Source: Hyalella azteca (lineage: Eukaryota; Arthropoda; Malacostraca; Amphipoda; Hyalellidae). Taken from it: a stretch of 64,000 nucleotides of DNA. The notes beneath the pieces were generated by a model. The model made no database searches. It was not told the origin of the DNA and worked only from the letters and a program-made list of their open reading frames with translations. The DNA lies in the NCBI RefSeq assembly GCF_000764305.2, contig NW_025931881.1, positions 1 through 64,000 of the forward strand. Direction: 5' to 3'. The translations under genes were made by a program, and so were the position numbers. Positions 42,061 through 55,232 of the stretch are shown here, piece by piece. Position 1 is the stretch's first letter. Each line of letters opens with the position of its first letter.

Positions 42061-43929
42061 TGCCCACGCAAACATTGATAGAAGAGGAATGGAGCCTCAA
42101 CAACCTGCAATTCAATCATAGGAGCAGCAGTCAATTCACCTTTATTACACGTTTTTTCTCATTAATTTTAATTATTTCCACTCATTGGATATGATTATAT
42201 TAAATTCCTGTGAGCAATTACTGAAAACATGATAATAAATTCCGGTGAAACATCTTTTTAGTGGGTAACATAACAAGTCATTTCGCTGGGCGAAGCGCCG
42301 TTGGCAAGCCAATCTTCGAGATGGCAGACGCCATGTTAGTTCATTGCTAATCGGCAATCCGCTTATTGAGCTTAATTTACTATATAATTTAGGCTTAACT
42401 TGACTTATAGAAACGGTTTATATTGTAAAAGCCATGTTTAAAATAAGCTATGTAAAGCTATGTTTAACGTGTTTCTAACAAGCGCCTCTAATATTCTTAT
42501 AACAATTTTCGTACGTCACCACCACCATCATTCTTATTCATCGGCACCTTTTTAGGTCCGATTCTGAACGCTGATAAATTAGAGCCTGAAGAGGTTTAAT
42601 GAAGAAAAAGTATCCCAGTGAACGTAGACCTTTATGCTGTGAAGTCTGGCACGAATCCTCCTATTCAATATCTACTTAAGAGAAGCTTTCTTTTAATATC
42701 CATTAGAAATCTTTGAAAATTATATTTACTATACGGGTTTTTTTCAAGTGTGTACAAATATTTAATGTCAATTTCGCCATATTTGGTGTGCAACAGATCA
42801 ATTCGGATACGATTATAAAAAGTAACGATATACTGTACCCATTTCACCCATACATTTCGCCCACATCATTGTGAATATTCCTTCCTTTTAATTTCTTACA
42901 CTGTTCACTTGGTGCGAACGAATCGGTCTAGTTTAACATCTTACATAGATATCGTGCCATGTGATAACTTACTCAGTTACACCTCGAAAAAAAAGTGATG
43001 GGGCGAACTTATTATGAAATATTCAGTATTTTAGTTGATCTGTTCTAATTCGCTGATTAAGTGTTATACGTATTGCCGCATTGTAAATCTCTACTATTTT
43101 TGAACGCTGCCAAGAGATTGCAATCGATTGCATCTCGCAGCAGCGTACCTAAGACGAAGATGTAATGCTAAAAATTTAATCAAAATATTCATTACGCAGG
43201 AAAAAGAGTTGTAACAAGAATCCTCCTTGACTTATATTCAAGCCTATAAATAATGAATTCAAGTTATAATGCAATGGAATTCAGCATGATTCCCAAATGC
43301 CATCAGAACAATAATAACAGCTGCACAATATTCAAAATAATTAACCTATTTGTTTCCGTTGAGGAATCCTAGACAAGAGTTCTCGTGTAGAGAACTATAA
43401 GAAAGAAAATAGTGAAACAGTAATAGGAGTATAGGAGTGTTCGCTCGTACTTAAAAGAGTTAAGCGCATGCAAGCAAGCAAGTTAATTCACAGCACCAAG
43501 GCAAGTGACAAAATTAGGTTAAAACTCCGATGGTCCAGGGAGCCAACAATCCTACGGGTTTCAACCACTGGCGTGAAGCCAGTTAAGTAAGATCTTAAAC
43601 GAGCGAACACAGAAGTGCTAGCATGCATTTAAATGGAGCAAAACAACAGGAAAACACACTGGCACAAACTCAAATTAAGGTATAGAAAAGCAAGATTTAA
43701 CACAAGTAGTAATACGGTTTGAGCAGGAGGTCTTCACAAAGGTAAGGTTCAAGTATTAATACTTGGTTAAGATGAGGCGCGTCAGCGACTGAAGTATAGG
43801 CGCTAAGTAATAATAAATACAATCGAGCTAATAAGCGTCGACTTCGCCTCCTATCACGAGACAAACGATAAGCGTATAAACAATAATGACGTAATTAGAT
43901 AATAAATTTTAACAACTTCTTTACTTGAA

Positions 43930-46708
43930 AGTTCTATCAGAACTGAGGTAATTTACCGTAATCTGTGCATTTCAAGCATCCTAGAATGTCAGGGCTGAGT
44001 AACAACGTTGGCCATGTATAAATTTAAGGGTTCACACATTGAAATAATTATCTCAATAGGGGGAGCGTCTGGGTCACAGAAAAACTTTTTTATTTACGGA
44101 CGGATCACTTTGAAAATTGGTACACATATGTAAAACAGAAATCTAAGACTTTTTGTTCGTGTGAATTCTTCGAAAAATGAAAGAAAACGTGAAATTCTTA
44201 GAAAACGGCCAAAAAGGGGGTACTGTAGAAAATCTATCTCCTGCCAGGATTTTCAAGCTAAAACATCGAGACGCATATCATTCGATGCGTAAGGACCATA
44301 TCCATCGATTTGTCTTAGTTTTTTTTTCGAAATTAGAGTTTTGTGGGCGGGGGGGCATTTACCGTGAAATTTTCGAAAACTTTTTTATTTTCCCCCTTTT
44401 TCAAAATATTTTCATAACTATAACGAAATTAAAAAAAAGCTAAGACTAATTTCTAAATATTTTATTTGCGAATCGAATGGTATTTCTCTCATTGCTGTAG
44501 CTTCAAAACTGTAGGAGGAGATAGTGTTCCAGTGAAAATAAGTGTCAATGTTCAGTAGAGCCCGACAAAGTCCCGGGAGCCTCGAAATCGGCATTCAAAT
44601 TTGCAAGCTGCAAGACAAGACGATACTGGAACTTAGTTTATGTCAAGGATGTTGTGAACGACGGCGCGCCAACCATCCCACACGACTGCAGAAGGGTTAC
44701 TGGACTGGAACTGTAAGTGTGAAGACTAGCTATTTAAGGTGCACTGCGGCAACTATATAACTCCATCACCCCTAACTCTTTCGGGATCTGTCGTGAACTC
44801 ATAAACCAACGTACAGAGATGGCTTGGTACCGTTGGATAGGTCAGAATGTCAGCTTTAATATCAAACTAAAAACCGGAAAGGCCAATAGTGTCGATTTTG
44901 GACCCAGACGCTCCTTAAATATATTAATCTAATAATTTTTAATTATCATCCCAGGCATGGCCGTTGTTGATTTTATCTTCGATTATCAACTCGTATGCAT
45001 TATCTCTCGGAGAGTTCGTGTTATATATTTAGGTTAGTTTCCGCTCGAATGAGTTTGTCTAGAAGTTCCTAGAAAATTTTGATTTTTACGGCAATTTCTA
45101 GTCAAAATTCATGAGTTTGAGTAGTGAATATTTATTTGAGTAATTATTCTCTATGTTAACTGTGATGGAATAGCTCACTTTATAGCGCCAAACATATTTG
45201 CAGGAATTTGAAGTTTATATAACTCATTGATTAGTGCACTCAATCAATAACAATATATATTGTATTAATTAGTTAAAATAAATAGCATAGCTATTATCCC
45301 TTTCCCGGGCGGACATAGAAATTCGATGAAATTACAATATTTGATGATTGTACCTAAAAGTATGACCAATTCTAAGATATATTTACTCGTTAGCATTTTT
45401 CGAAAAATTTCTTATATAAGTAGTAAATCACAATTAATGAAGTGATCATATATGGGGCCTTGCCGGCTTAAGGTACAAAAAATTTCCTGATTTTGACATT
45501 GAAAGTTTACTATTTAGAGGTTAAAAAACATCTTGTTTGCTCTTTTATGCTTGTATTATAACACATACAAAGGAAGCAATCAAGATGAACAAAATTATAG
45601 GTACATTTAGTATTTCATGGCAATATATTCCCTGAACATCCATATAATGAGACATCCATGCCGTATGTAAAGAGTCACATTCATATACAACATATACCTA
45701 TAAATTGTGAAAAAATTATCAGTTCAAATTAGTATTGGTGAAGGACATGTCATCGTCTGGGTCAGTGCAGAGGCCATCTTCTTTGCAACCGCGTCGGCTC
45801 TATGTTCTGTAGCGAAGGAAATGCGATGAGCTTGGACTGCAGTCAAAGTCTGGAAAAGCATAAAAGTGGTGAACTATAGGTACGTTAGACTGAAAAACAT
45901 GGCTTCAATCATAGTTTCGCTAACCACTAAGGGCTAACAAACATATTTACCAAGCGCTGTAGAAAATTACCTCTAGCGGGCATATGACCAAACATAGTCA
46001 ATTCCCTCTCTAAGCATTGGCGGGCGTATGATCATATATGATCACACTAATTTTCGCCATTTTATTTCACCATCTTACATTTGCTTCAAGTAAATGGCAG
46101 CATAATCAGTCGATAAAGCAAGTTTTTAACCATGATACTAGCAACTATCATGGCCTTACCTACAGTTCTTCGTGGGCTAGAGCTGCTAAAGTGAATATGA
46201 TGAGGGCCCGACATGCCGTTTTGCCATTTCTCCAGAGTACTTAGTTTTTAAGTCAGCTCACACAGACGCAAGAGCGCGTCAGAGTGCTACGTCATACATG
46301 ACGTAACTCATACACCATCTGTGATTGGTTGGAGCTTGTTGGCGGGCTGTGGTGATGTGGGGGGACTTTTTTTACTCTCATTTTAATTACCATATATGGT
46401 AACTTACCCGCGAGAGGTATAATTATTCTGAAAAATGTATGGGTCATACGTGGTCGATGGGTTTGTTCTCGAATTCATCTACACGATTTCGAGGTAGAAA
46501 TTCACTCTAAATAAATAGAAAATTAGGTTTTTCACAAAATTGTTTAAATACTACATCATAATGAGGGTATTTCTTCAGTACTATGGATTTCAAAATTGTT
46601 AGGTCATCTTATGGGACTTATTTCTGTTGCAAAATAACGGAGCATTTAGTTTGTTAGTCCAGAATTTAATTTTAGGCAAATAAATAATCGGAAACATAGA
46701 AACGGACT
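43930..46708 (+). repeat. Direct segmental duplication partner of 49600-50460
   Basis: Several blocks are shared in the same order with 49600-50460: ctatcagaactgaggtaatt at 43934, cccaggcatggccgttgttg at about 44952, gcgccaaacatatttgcagg at about 45185 and tggtcgatg...aattcat at about 46452. The partner lacks about 1.1 kb present here (45300-46420) and the part at 44050-44900. No gene recognised. Confidence 0.65.
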
Positions 46709-47487
46709 CAGAGGTGGGCAGTAGCGCGCTACATGTAGCGGTAGCTGTAGCGTCGCTACATTTAAGGCACTGTAGCGGTAGCGGAAGCGCCCGCTACATA
46801 TTTAAGTAGCGATACGAGGTTTTGCCGCTACAGCGCTACCGCTATATTTATAGATAAAGCCTTTAGATTTTACTTAATAGTATTAAATATTATTTAAAAA
46901 CCAGCATGATGCATGCATAATATAAATTACAGAATAAAACTGTACGAAAGATTTCGGTGTAATGTTGTCAACCTCAGCCTGTTACTAGTGTCAACACGTT
47001 AGTTGTTACTTGTCAAGTTGTTGCCAGTTGCTACTTACATGTATTTTTTCATGTTTCAGTTTGCTTACAGTTATTTTTACACTGTTATTTTAATGTTTTA
47101 CCTTCCCTACATGGATGTCTACTTTAATCTACCAATCTCAAAAATAATCCACCTATATATACAAATAAAAGACTGATTTTTATATGTATATGTTTATAAT
47201 TTTTTAGATTGGTAGATTAAAGCACACATCCATGAAGGGAAGGTAAAACGTAACAATAACTGTAACTTTTATTTACTGTATCCAACCCGTAAGAGTTCGG
47301 TTAGGTTAATTGCAATAAAGTTGCATTGATATGTATTGAAAATGTTCATTAAATGTTTATGAGTAAATCCCAATATCAGAACAATAAATGTTTAGAGATT
47401 TCCAATAATTTTGGCCATTGTAGCGGCTAATGTAGCGGCGCTACATTTTACTGTAGCGGTAGCGGTAGCGCCCGCTACAATCTAGTG
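46709..47487. mobile_element. hAT-like non-autonomous element, right end cut off
   Basis: The left terminus is CAGAGGTGGGCA (46709-46720), followed by many tagcgg / ccgcta motifs; the first 280 bases are the reverse complement of 13945-14281. Internally there is a foldback (47095-47138 against 47206-47249). The right subterminal motifs are present (gtagcggtagcgcccgctac at about 47455-47478) but the terminal repeat is missing because a library adaptor follows immediately. Confidence 0.65.
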
Positions 47488-47525
47488 CTGTCTCTTATAC
47501 ACATCTAGATGTGTATAAGAGACAG
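47488..47525. other. Tn5/Nextera mate-pair junction adaptor (assembly artefact)
   Basis: CTGTCTCTTATACACATCT (47488-47506) is followed by its exact reverse complement (47507-47525). These are two 19-bp Tn5 mosaic ends back to back, the circularisation junction of Nextera mate-pair libraries. It is not host sequence. Sequence on the two sides of it cannot be assumed to be adjacent in the genome. Confidence 0.98.
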
Positions 47526-49599
47526 GACTTTAGCCGAAAATATGTCTCAACTGCAAATGTCTTTTGCTCTGTAGTCCAAGGCATCTCGAAGCTCACACGT
47601 GGTAGACTCTTAGATCAATCCGTCTTCTTAATGAATCTGAAACAAATAACAGGATTACTTGAGTATTGTGGAAATTATTCAACTTTTTATGAGCTCTGTT
47701 TTTTTTTGTGTCACCCTGTATATGTTCATTTGCAGTGACATAAATGTTGAGTCATCTTATGGCTTTTATATCCGGGCTAATCAATGGAGCCATCAGATTC
47801 AATTTGGTGCCTGGCGATAATTAGATGGAAATATATAACCTGAAATATACATTTAGTTGTTCTTGTCCTCTAAATAGTCAGTGTGAGTAGTTAACTTCAT
47901 CTAGCACAAATTTCATGCCAACAAAATGAATTTTTTTTTCTTTGCATTGAATTATTTAACAGGATATATTAGTGCTGTTATTTATTTTTTGAATTATTAT
48001 TTAAGGTAATTAAATTATTCAACAGGAGTTGGTCCAGGGTACGGGTAATTCTTGAGGTTTGTAATGACATTCATCAACTTTAATCATCCCTCTTGTCACG
48101 AAATTCTATCACTTGAGTATGTTTATTTCAATACGAATCAATTCAAAATCTAAATAAAATATGAACGCTCTTCTTAACCTCATCCGCTCCTTTACTACCA
48201 TCGTAAATAATTTTGTCTCTTCCCTAACGCATTACCGACAGACGCAATAGACTAAGGGCGCCTGAACCTGAACTTTAAGTCCCTCTTATTACAAAATAAG
48301 GCGGGAACTTTCGATCCGGCGCGGCGTTATGTGTGAAGATTCCGTGTTAAAATCGCCTTGATGATTTTGAAATCCGAAATAAATCCTGCTCATCAATATC
48401 TTCTTAAGCGAATAATTTTTTATATATTCATTTGAACTCACTGAAAAAAATGACTCCAATACGGGATTTTTTGTCTTGTGTGTACAAATATTTGATGCTA
48501 GGTTCTCATATCTGAAGTGCGCTAAATCCATCCGGTGACGACTTGAAAACGCTTTGCACTACTGCGATCATTTTGCATTTAACTCCAGTTGGGACATTGC
48601 CTCTTAATAATTTCTGTATATTTTTACTTGATACACGAATTTTGGATTAGCAGGGAACGAAGCAGTCTAGACCCACCTCAACGAAATGCATTCATTGCAG
48701 CCGTGCCAGCTACCAGATGATAGCTTATTTAGCTACCGCTCCAAAATTGTCAGTGAACGCGCTTTATTGTAATGTTTTAATTGTCTATGGACTTATATTC
48801 TTTCGTCTCAAATGCGATGTTAAGGTCTTCTTAAGTTATAACGTAGATGTGTTTTAACGCTGTCAAAGAAAAGGCCAGAAGTTGTATCACAGCAGCGTTC
48901 GAGGCGTTGACTTCTCTGCAGGTATCATAATTTTAGCCGATGACTAGTCGAAGTTTGCCAAAATATTCGAGGAATCTTCATCTATTAACCCTTATGTGGT
49001 CCACTATTATATTAACCCTTATGTGGTCCACTATATAGCGAAGAATTGTCGCTCAAAGTCCCATGTTACTGTCATAGGAAAACTACCAAAACCATGAAAT
49101 TGTCCTATTTTAAATCTGATTATCCTTTTCTGTTGATGCCTCCCTCATATCAGTGTTGTTCCGGTTGCTTCATTGCAAATATCATGCAAGGTGATAAATG
49201 ATAATATATCAGCAATATCATATGCGACATTTTCAAAAATTGTTGACTAGAATGCTAATTCCAATATATAAATCAGGATGATACCTAAAATTGCTACCTT
49301 TGCAATATGGTGGAACCTTGCACCCCGGCCATTTCACTACCCCCGCTGTTCCAGGGCACCTGTAGCCCGGCTTCCTTCTACTTTTCCTTCCTCCATTTTC
49401 ATTGTTTATTAAATGATACGACGAGGCCCGGCTGCGTTAGTGCGTCCACCATAGATTCCATAGCTGAACTCTGGACCGTAATTGCGATTTTCCAGCTTCT
49501 CTGGACTCCGGAAAGGGCAGTAGGTCTTAATTCCTGTACAGATGGACAGCCCTGCTCCTCAGCGTTAACAGATCCACCATTTACCGACTTATTTACCTG
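47526..49599. other. No gene recognised
   Basis: The sequence after the adaptor has no convincing exon. 48290-48930 has weak similarity to 42665-43160 (a - strand frame with a DL-H-x-Y...TxEKNP / THKTKNP pattern in both), probably an old repeat. A 23-bp duplication, aacccttatgtggtccacta, occurs twice at about 48988-49034. A 97-codon frame at 49307-49600 has no recognised relatives. Confidence 0.4.
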
Positions 49600-50460
49600 A
49601 AAATTCTATCAGAACTGATGTAATTCACCGTAATTAGTGTATTCCAAGCATCCTAGAAAGTCAGGGTTGAGAGACAACGTTGCCGATGTACAAAATTATA
49701 GTGTTCACACATTGAAATAATAGTTAAATAGTAATAATAATTATTTTTATTGTATTATACATTGAAATAGTAATAATAATAATAATAATCAATTTTATAA
49801 TTTTTCATTATTATCCCAGGCATGGCCGTTGTTGATTCTTCTTGGATGATTTACTCGTATGTCTTATCATTCTAGGAGCTCGTGTTATATATTTAGTTTA
49901 GTTTCCGCTCGAAAAAGTTTTTTTCTGCATGTTTTTGAAAAATTTAGATTTTACGGCAATTTTTAATCAAAATTCATGAGATATAGTAATAGATGCTTCT
50001 TTGAAAAATTATTCCTCATTTTAATTGGGATGAAATAGCTCACTTCATAGCGCCAAACATATTTGCAGGCATTTCAAGTGCCTATAGCTCATTGATTACT
50101 GCTCTCAAATAATAGGCATAAATATTGGATATTGTAATTAAAGTAAATAGAATAGTGATTGTTCGGGGAAAAAGTGACGATATGCGGGTGGTATGTGGTC
50201 GATGAATTGAATCTTGAATTCATTTACACGTTTTCGAGGTAGAAATTCACTATAAATAAATCCAATATTAGATTTTTGAAAAAATTATTTAAATACTACA
50301 TTATATTTAGGGTAATTCTCCAGTACAATTAATTTAAAAATTGTTGAGTCACCTTATGGGACTTATTTCTGTTCCAAAATAACGGAGCGTTTAGTTAGTT
50401 GGTCGAGAATTTAATTTAGGCAAATAAATAATCGGAAACATATAAACATGGTTTACTGTT
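49600..50460 (+). repeat. Direct segmental duplication partner of 43930-46708
   Basis: See the partner. Similarity ends at ataatcggaaacatataaac (about 50427-50446), the point where the hAT-like element starts in the partner. Confidence 0.65.
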
Positions 50461-50479
50461 TATTTTTTAATTTGCGCAG

Positions 50480-52190
50480 TTTATGCATATAAGTCAAGAA
50501 GGATTTGTGTTACAACTCTTTTTCCTGCGTAATGGATATTTGAAACAATTCATAGCTGAACTTGAATCTTCTTCATAAGTATGCTGCTGCGAGATGCAAT
50601 CGATTGCAATCTCTAGGCAGCGATCAAAAATGAAAAGAGATTTACAATGAAGTCCTCCGTACAACTGATCAGCAAATTAGAACTGATCAGCTAAAATACT
50701 GAACATTTCGTAATAAATTCTCCCATCACTTTTTTTCGAGGAGTAACTGAGTAAGTTAGCACATGGCACGATTTTACCTGCTATGCAAGATGTTGAACTA
50801 GACCGCTTCGTTAGTACCAAGTGGATAGTGAAAGAAATTGAAAGAAGGCAATATTCACAATGATGTGGGCGAAATGTATGGGTGAAATGGGTACAAAAGT
50901 GCGATACTTTTTCAAATCGCAGGCGAATTGATCATGTGCTCTCCAGATGGGGGGGAATTGACATTAAATATTTGTACACACTTGGAAAAAATCCCGTATA
51001 GTAAATATAATTTTCAAAAACTTCTAATGGATACTAATCGAATGTTTCTCTTAAGTAGATATTGGATAGAAGGATTCGTGCCAGACTTCACAGCATAAAG
51101 GTCTACGTTCACTGGGATACTTTTTCTTCATTAAACTTCTACAGGCTCTAATTTATCAGCGTTCAGAATTGGACCTAAAAACGTGCCGATGAATGAGAAT
51201 GATGGTGGTGGTGACGTACGAAAATTGTTATAAGAATATTAGAGGCGCTTGTTAGAAGCACGTTAAACATAGCTTTACATAGCTTATTTTTTAGATCTCA
51301 TGAGAACAAGTCACGAAAAGTACAAGAATCGGCGACAGACCTCACCAGGCCTATTCTTCAGCGCCAACATCACCATGATGTTGGCACTGCCTTTTTATTC
51401 CTTTTTATTTTTTTAGGAATTAGGATAAATTAGACTTTAGGATTTTAATATAAAGTTTCATAAGTAAATTTCGCTATAGTATTACGACGGTTCGAATACA
51501 CTTACACATTACTAATTATCAAGCAAAGTGAAGGTTTAGCAACGCTTATGTTATAACTGATGAACCTAAATTTGCTCGAGTAATAGAGACATGTAAAAAA
51601 TTATGATATTTCATTGCATTGATAATCTGAAGTGGGCCATTAATCCTGTAGTGCAACACGAGTAACATGGGTTACAGCAGCGGCGTCGCGGTGTTTTAGG
51701 GACATGGAGGGCAGGCTTAGCCCCATATGATTTATATTTATATTTAAGGTAATAATGGCTTGTTGTGTGGTTATTTATTCAAATTAAACTTATATTCTAG
51801 CCACATTATACTGAATTTGTCGGAATTACAATGTAAAAAGTTGAAAGTAACGCAATAAATGAACGTAAAATAATGCCAGGAGCTTAAGGATATTTTTAAT
51901 AGGTCTAAAACATGCCTAATACGCCGTGGGGTTACTGTTCCCTCCACTGATAGCAATGCGAATATATCGAACTGAAACCCCTCTAGTCACACAATTAGAA
52001 AATATCCATTTGATGAGATGCGTACATTTGCATTAAATTAGGTATTGGCTACATGAGTTGTTGATAAATATTCATCATAATTTGTAGCTTTGTTTTTACT
52101 GGTAACTTGGTCAAATCAAAACAGATTAGCCACTAATTAGGAACAAATATTTTTATTTGCAATATAGTGCAGGGTGGCCCAGTGGTTACA
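50480..52190. repeat. Inverted segmental duplication, right arm
   Basis: Reverse complement of 40697-43250, lacking the LINE fragment segment. It contains the same LINE 3' tail at 51315-51380, one unit of the 80-bp repeat at about 51610-51690, and ends in a SINE head (gtggcccagtggttacagtt at 52173-52192). Confidence 0.7.
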
Positions 52191-52927
52191 GTTCAGAGTA
52201 TCAGGATTAGAGAAAGGAAACTTTAGATTTCACTAAAGTTTTAGCAGTTATTTAGGCGTTTACTATTAAGTTTCGTCGCCCTTCAAGCACGGACAATATT
52301 TTGCGGATTCAAAATGATATGTATTATTTTAAATTTTGTAAAAAACTCCTGCTTGTAGACAACGCTGTTTTCTGCCAAATGTGCGTTCAGGGAGCAAGCT
52401 CACAATTTTTATTGATAATGAGGTACTTGAAGACATTTAAAATAACAAGTAGCAGGCATTGAGAGGAAATGTGCTAGGTCTTCTGGCGCTTGTGAGGTAA
52501 TTTCGGCAGCGCACAGACTTAATTACTGCAGGTAATATATACGTCGATTATATGGACCACAAGTTGAAATTCACTAGAAAATTTTTGATATAATAACTCA
52601 GATTATAGATAAACTGTTTAACTTCTTCAATCGCTGATGTGAGAAATTAGAAAAAAGTAGTTAGGTTATACCTACATGATATTACGCAGTTTCGTCCATA
52701 ATGAAAGGTTTAGTCACTCCATAATTCTGGACGCCAGGACGTTCTGTGTACTTAATATTGTATAGTCTACCATAAATATTTTCTTTGATATCCGATTGAC
52801 CCGATCGTAGAAAACGGCGCATGATGGACCCACTAAAACATGTAAAGTTCTCTTCAACCTTGCATATTATAACCTGTAGTAGTGTAGTTACTTGCTTGGT
52901 TACTTGGTAAAGACGAGGCGCGTCACC

Positions 52928-53002
52928 GACTGAAGTATTGGCGCCCTCATTCAGCAGTCTTCGGGGGGCAGATTGCTGAATGGGAGCGCCAATACTTCAG
53001 TC
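52928..53002. repeat. Foldback with 29-bp arms and 17-bp loop
   Basis: 52928-52956 pairs with 52974-53002 with two mismatches (gactgaagtattggcgcc is common to both arms). A related single arm with the same upstream sequence (gaggcgcgtcagcgactgaagta) is at about 43775-43800. Confidence 0.85.
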
Positions 53003-54823
53003 AAACAGAATCAAACAGAACATTGAAGAAGTCAAACAGTTTATAATAATCTTAGTTATATATATCGAAAATTTCCAGTGAATTTCAAATTGTGGTCCAG
53101 TAAAATCAACAAATATATTGAATTTTGGTACAAATGGAAATTGAAGAAGAATGGAACCGTTGAAACCTTCATTGAAGTGGTTCCGTAAATGAAGTGGTTC
53201 GCGGAACGAAGCCAGGAGGAAACGATAACAGAGTTAAAATTTAGGGCAGGGAATAGAGCAGGCCGTCGCCGGCTGCAGAGCCGACGTAGAGACGCGACAG
53301 AGCAGCGATAGAGCAGAAATGTCCGCATTAGAGACGATATCGCCAGCCGCGTAGCAGCGCTAATTCACCTCGGAGTACCTGCCTAGGTGTGCTCCGTCCT
53401 GCCGACACGCAGCCCTTACTGAGCACCGCCTGCTCAAACCAGCCCAACGCCTGCTCTGGGGCGGCTCTGGCAGTGTATGCGTCAGTTACACGTTACCGTT
53501 TGTCAACGATTTAAGAAATTTTTTCTTCTCTCTCTCTCTCTCTGAGATCACCTAGACTTCTCTCTTGCAATGACAGGTTGTATTGGCTATGGTTCTTGAC
53601 ATTCATATCGTATGGACATTATTACATTAACAACGGTATTTAGAAACTAACACATTCAATTATCGAGGAAATATACACATCAAACTACTCACCGCTATGA
53701 ACTATCTGAAAACGTCTACTGCAGCTCCGAAAATTGAACGCAGATCCTCCGCGTCGTAGTCCACGCCTGTACCAGCTAGGCCACGCGAACACCTTACCAG
53801 CCTATGCTCTATGAACTACTTAACTATAATACGGAACAAATGACTCGCCACCATCTAGCAAATCGAGGGATAGCTATATATGTGGTTGAACTTGATAGAT
53901 GTTATTCATAATGCACTAATTTTAAACAATGAACAAAGTAGCCATTCGTATGATCCCGCCAGTTTGACGTGAGTATTACAGCTAAATTTGTTTAGCAATT
54001 TATCTTATTGCATTAGCTTCATGTCATTCGATAGTTTGATAGGAAAATTAACAACGTACGCAAATCATTAGTCTACTGACATCGCAAGTTCTCCAAGAGT
54101 TTTAATGCAAAGAAAGCGCCAAATAAATTCACCATATCTTCAATGAAAACGTTTCGGAGACCAGCACTGAAACGCAGGGAAAGTCGATCAATTTTATGAA
54201 CCGATGATGGTGCTGGTTTACACATTTTCACTAAAAATATGGTGAATTTCCTCGGTATTTTCTTTGCTCTAACATTTACTGTTATTAACGCGTTTTCTGT
54301 ACATCCACGTTAGAAAACTTTCTCATGATAAACTGATTGATATCTCGCTTTAGAAAAGCGTGAATGACCTTCAACGTTTCTGTTAGGGTGTTAAAACTGG
54401 AAGAGCATATAAAATTCTTACGTAATTCAAAGTATTAAAATACTGACGTGAAATAAATATCACAAATGGCACCGGAAATTGGCCCAAAATATCGTGCTAT
54501 GCGAATGAACTAGATGGAGGATGAAGTTCATTCTCCCGTCACTGTTTCCAACCACTACCCCTACTCCCTCTCTCAAAACATCCCCATGCACGGCCTGCTT
54601 AGGTGCTCTGTTCAGCTCCCTGCCGGGCAATCAAAGTACCAGCGCTAAAACAGCGCAGCCTTTTGTCCCTACCGAGCTGCTAGAATTTTGTCTCTATATC
54701 AGCCATGGCGCAGCGCAGCTTTAGGGATAGATGGCCGGTTATAGTTTCACGGCTCCATCCTGCTAAAGCGCGACCAGCCCGGCTAAATTCGGCGCCGGTC
54801 TCGGCTCAAAATTTTAACTGGGC
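53003..54823. other. No gene recognised; one tRNA-like SINE head
   Basis: A (TC)n run lies at about 53526-53543. At 53735-53798 (- strand) gcgtggcctagctggtacag and a weak B box, gatctgcgttcaa, suggest a tRNA-derived SINE head. A GC-richer segment at 54580-54800 has no coding pattern that I can identify. Confidence 0.4.
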
Positions 54824-55232
54824 AGTGTAGGTCCTATGAATAATATATTCAAGTTTTAGCCATATAATTGTGTCTACATTTTTTAAACTATTCAAGATGA
54901 AAGTTGATATTATCGGCTAGATTGTAAAGTGCGGACCTTTAGAAAACACTTTAATTTTGCTTTCAGAAAAAAACTCACCATTTATAGAATTGTATATATT
55001 ACTAGGCCCTCTAGCTTGCTCTATAGTCATTCAGGACTAATAAAAAGCAGCACCAGATACCTCATTCATGTCCAAGTCCGTTTAGTGACTATAGTGATTT
55101 TCGTGGTTCTCGCACCATTTCATTTTATCATTTCATGGCCATTTTCTCGTATTTTGATGTCACAATTGAAATTTCACAAATATTTGATTCAAGTAACTTA
55201 TACACGTTATTTACATACGCGTTATGTTTAAC

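Larger units (their letters stand above)
40697..43250. repeat. Inverted segmental duplication, left arm
   Basis: Most of this non-coding interval is found in reverse complement at 50480-52190. A stretch of about 700 bases in the middle (41715-42430), with a LINE fragment, is absent from the right arm. The arm contains three units of an 80-bp tandem repeat (41150-41395) where the right arm has one. Weaker, same-strand similarity to 48290-48930 suggests an older third copy. Confidence 0.7.
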
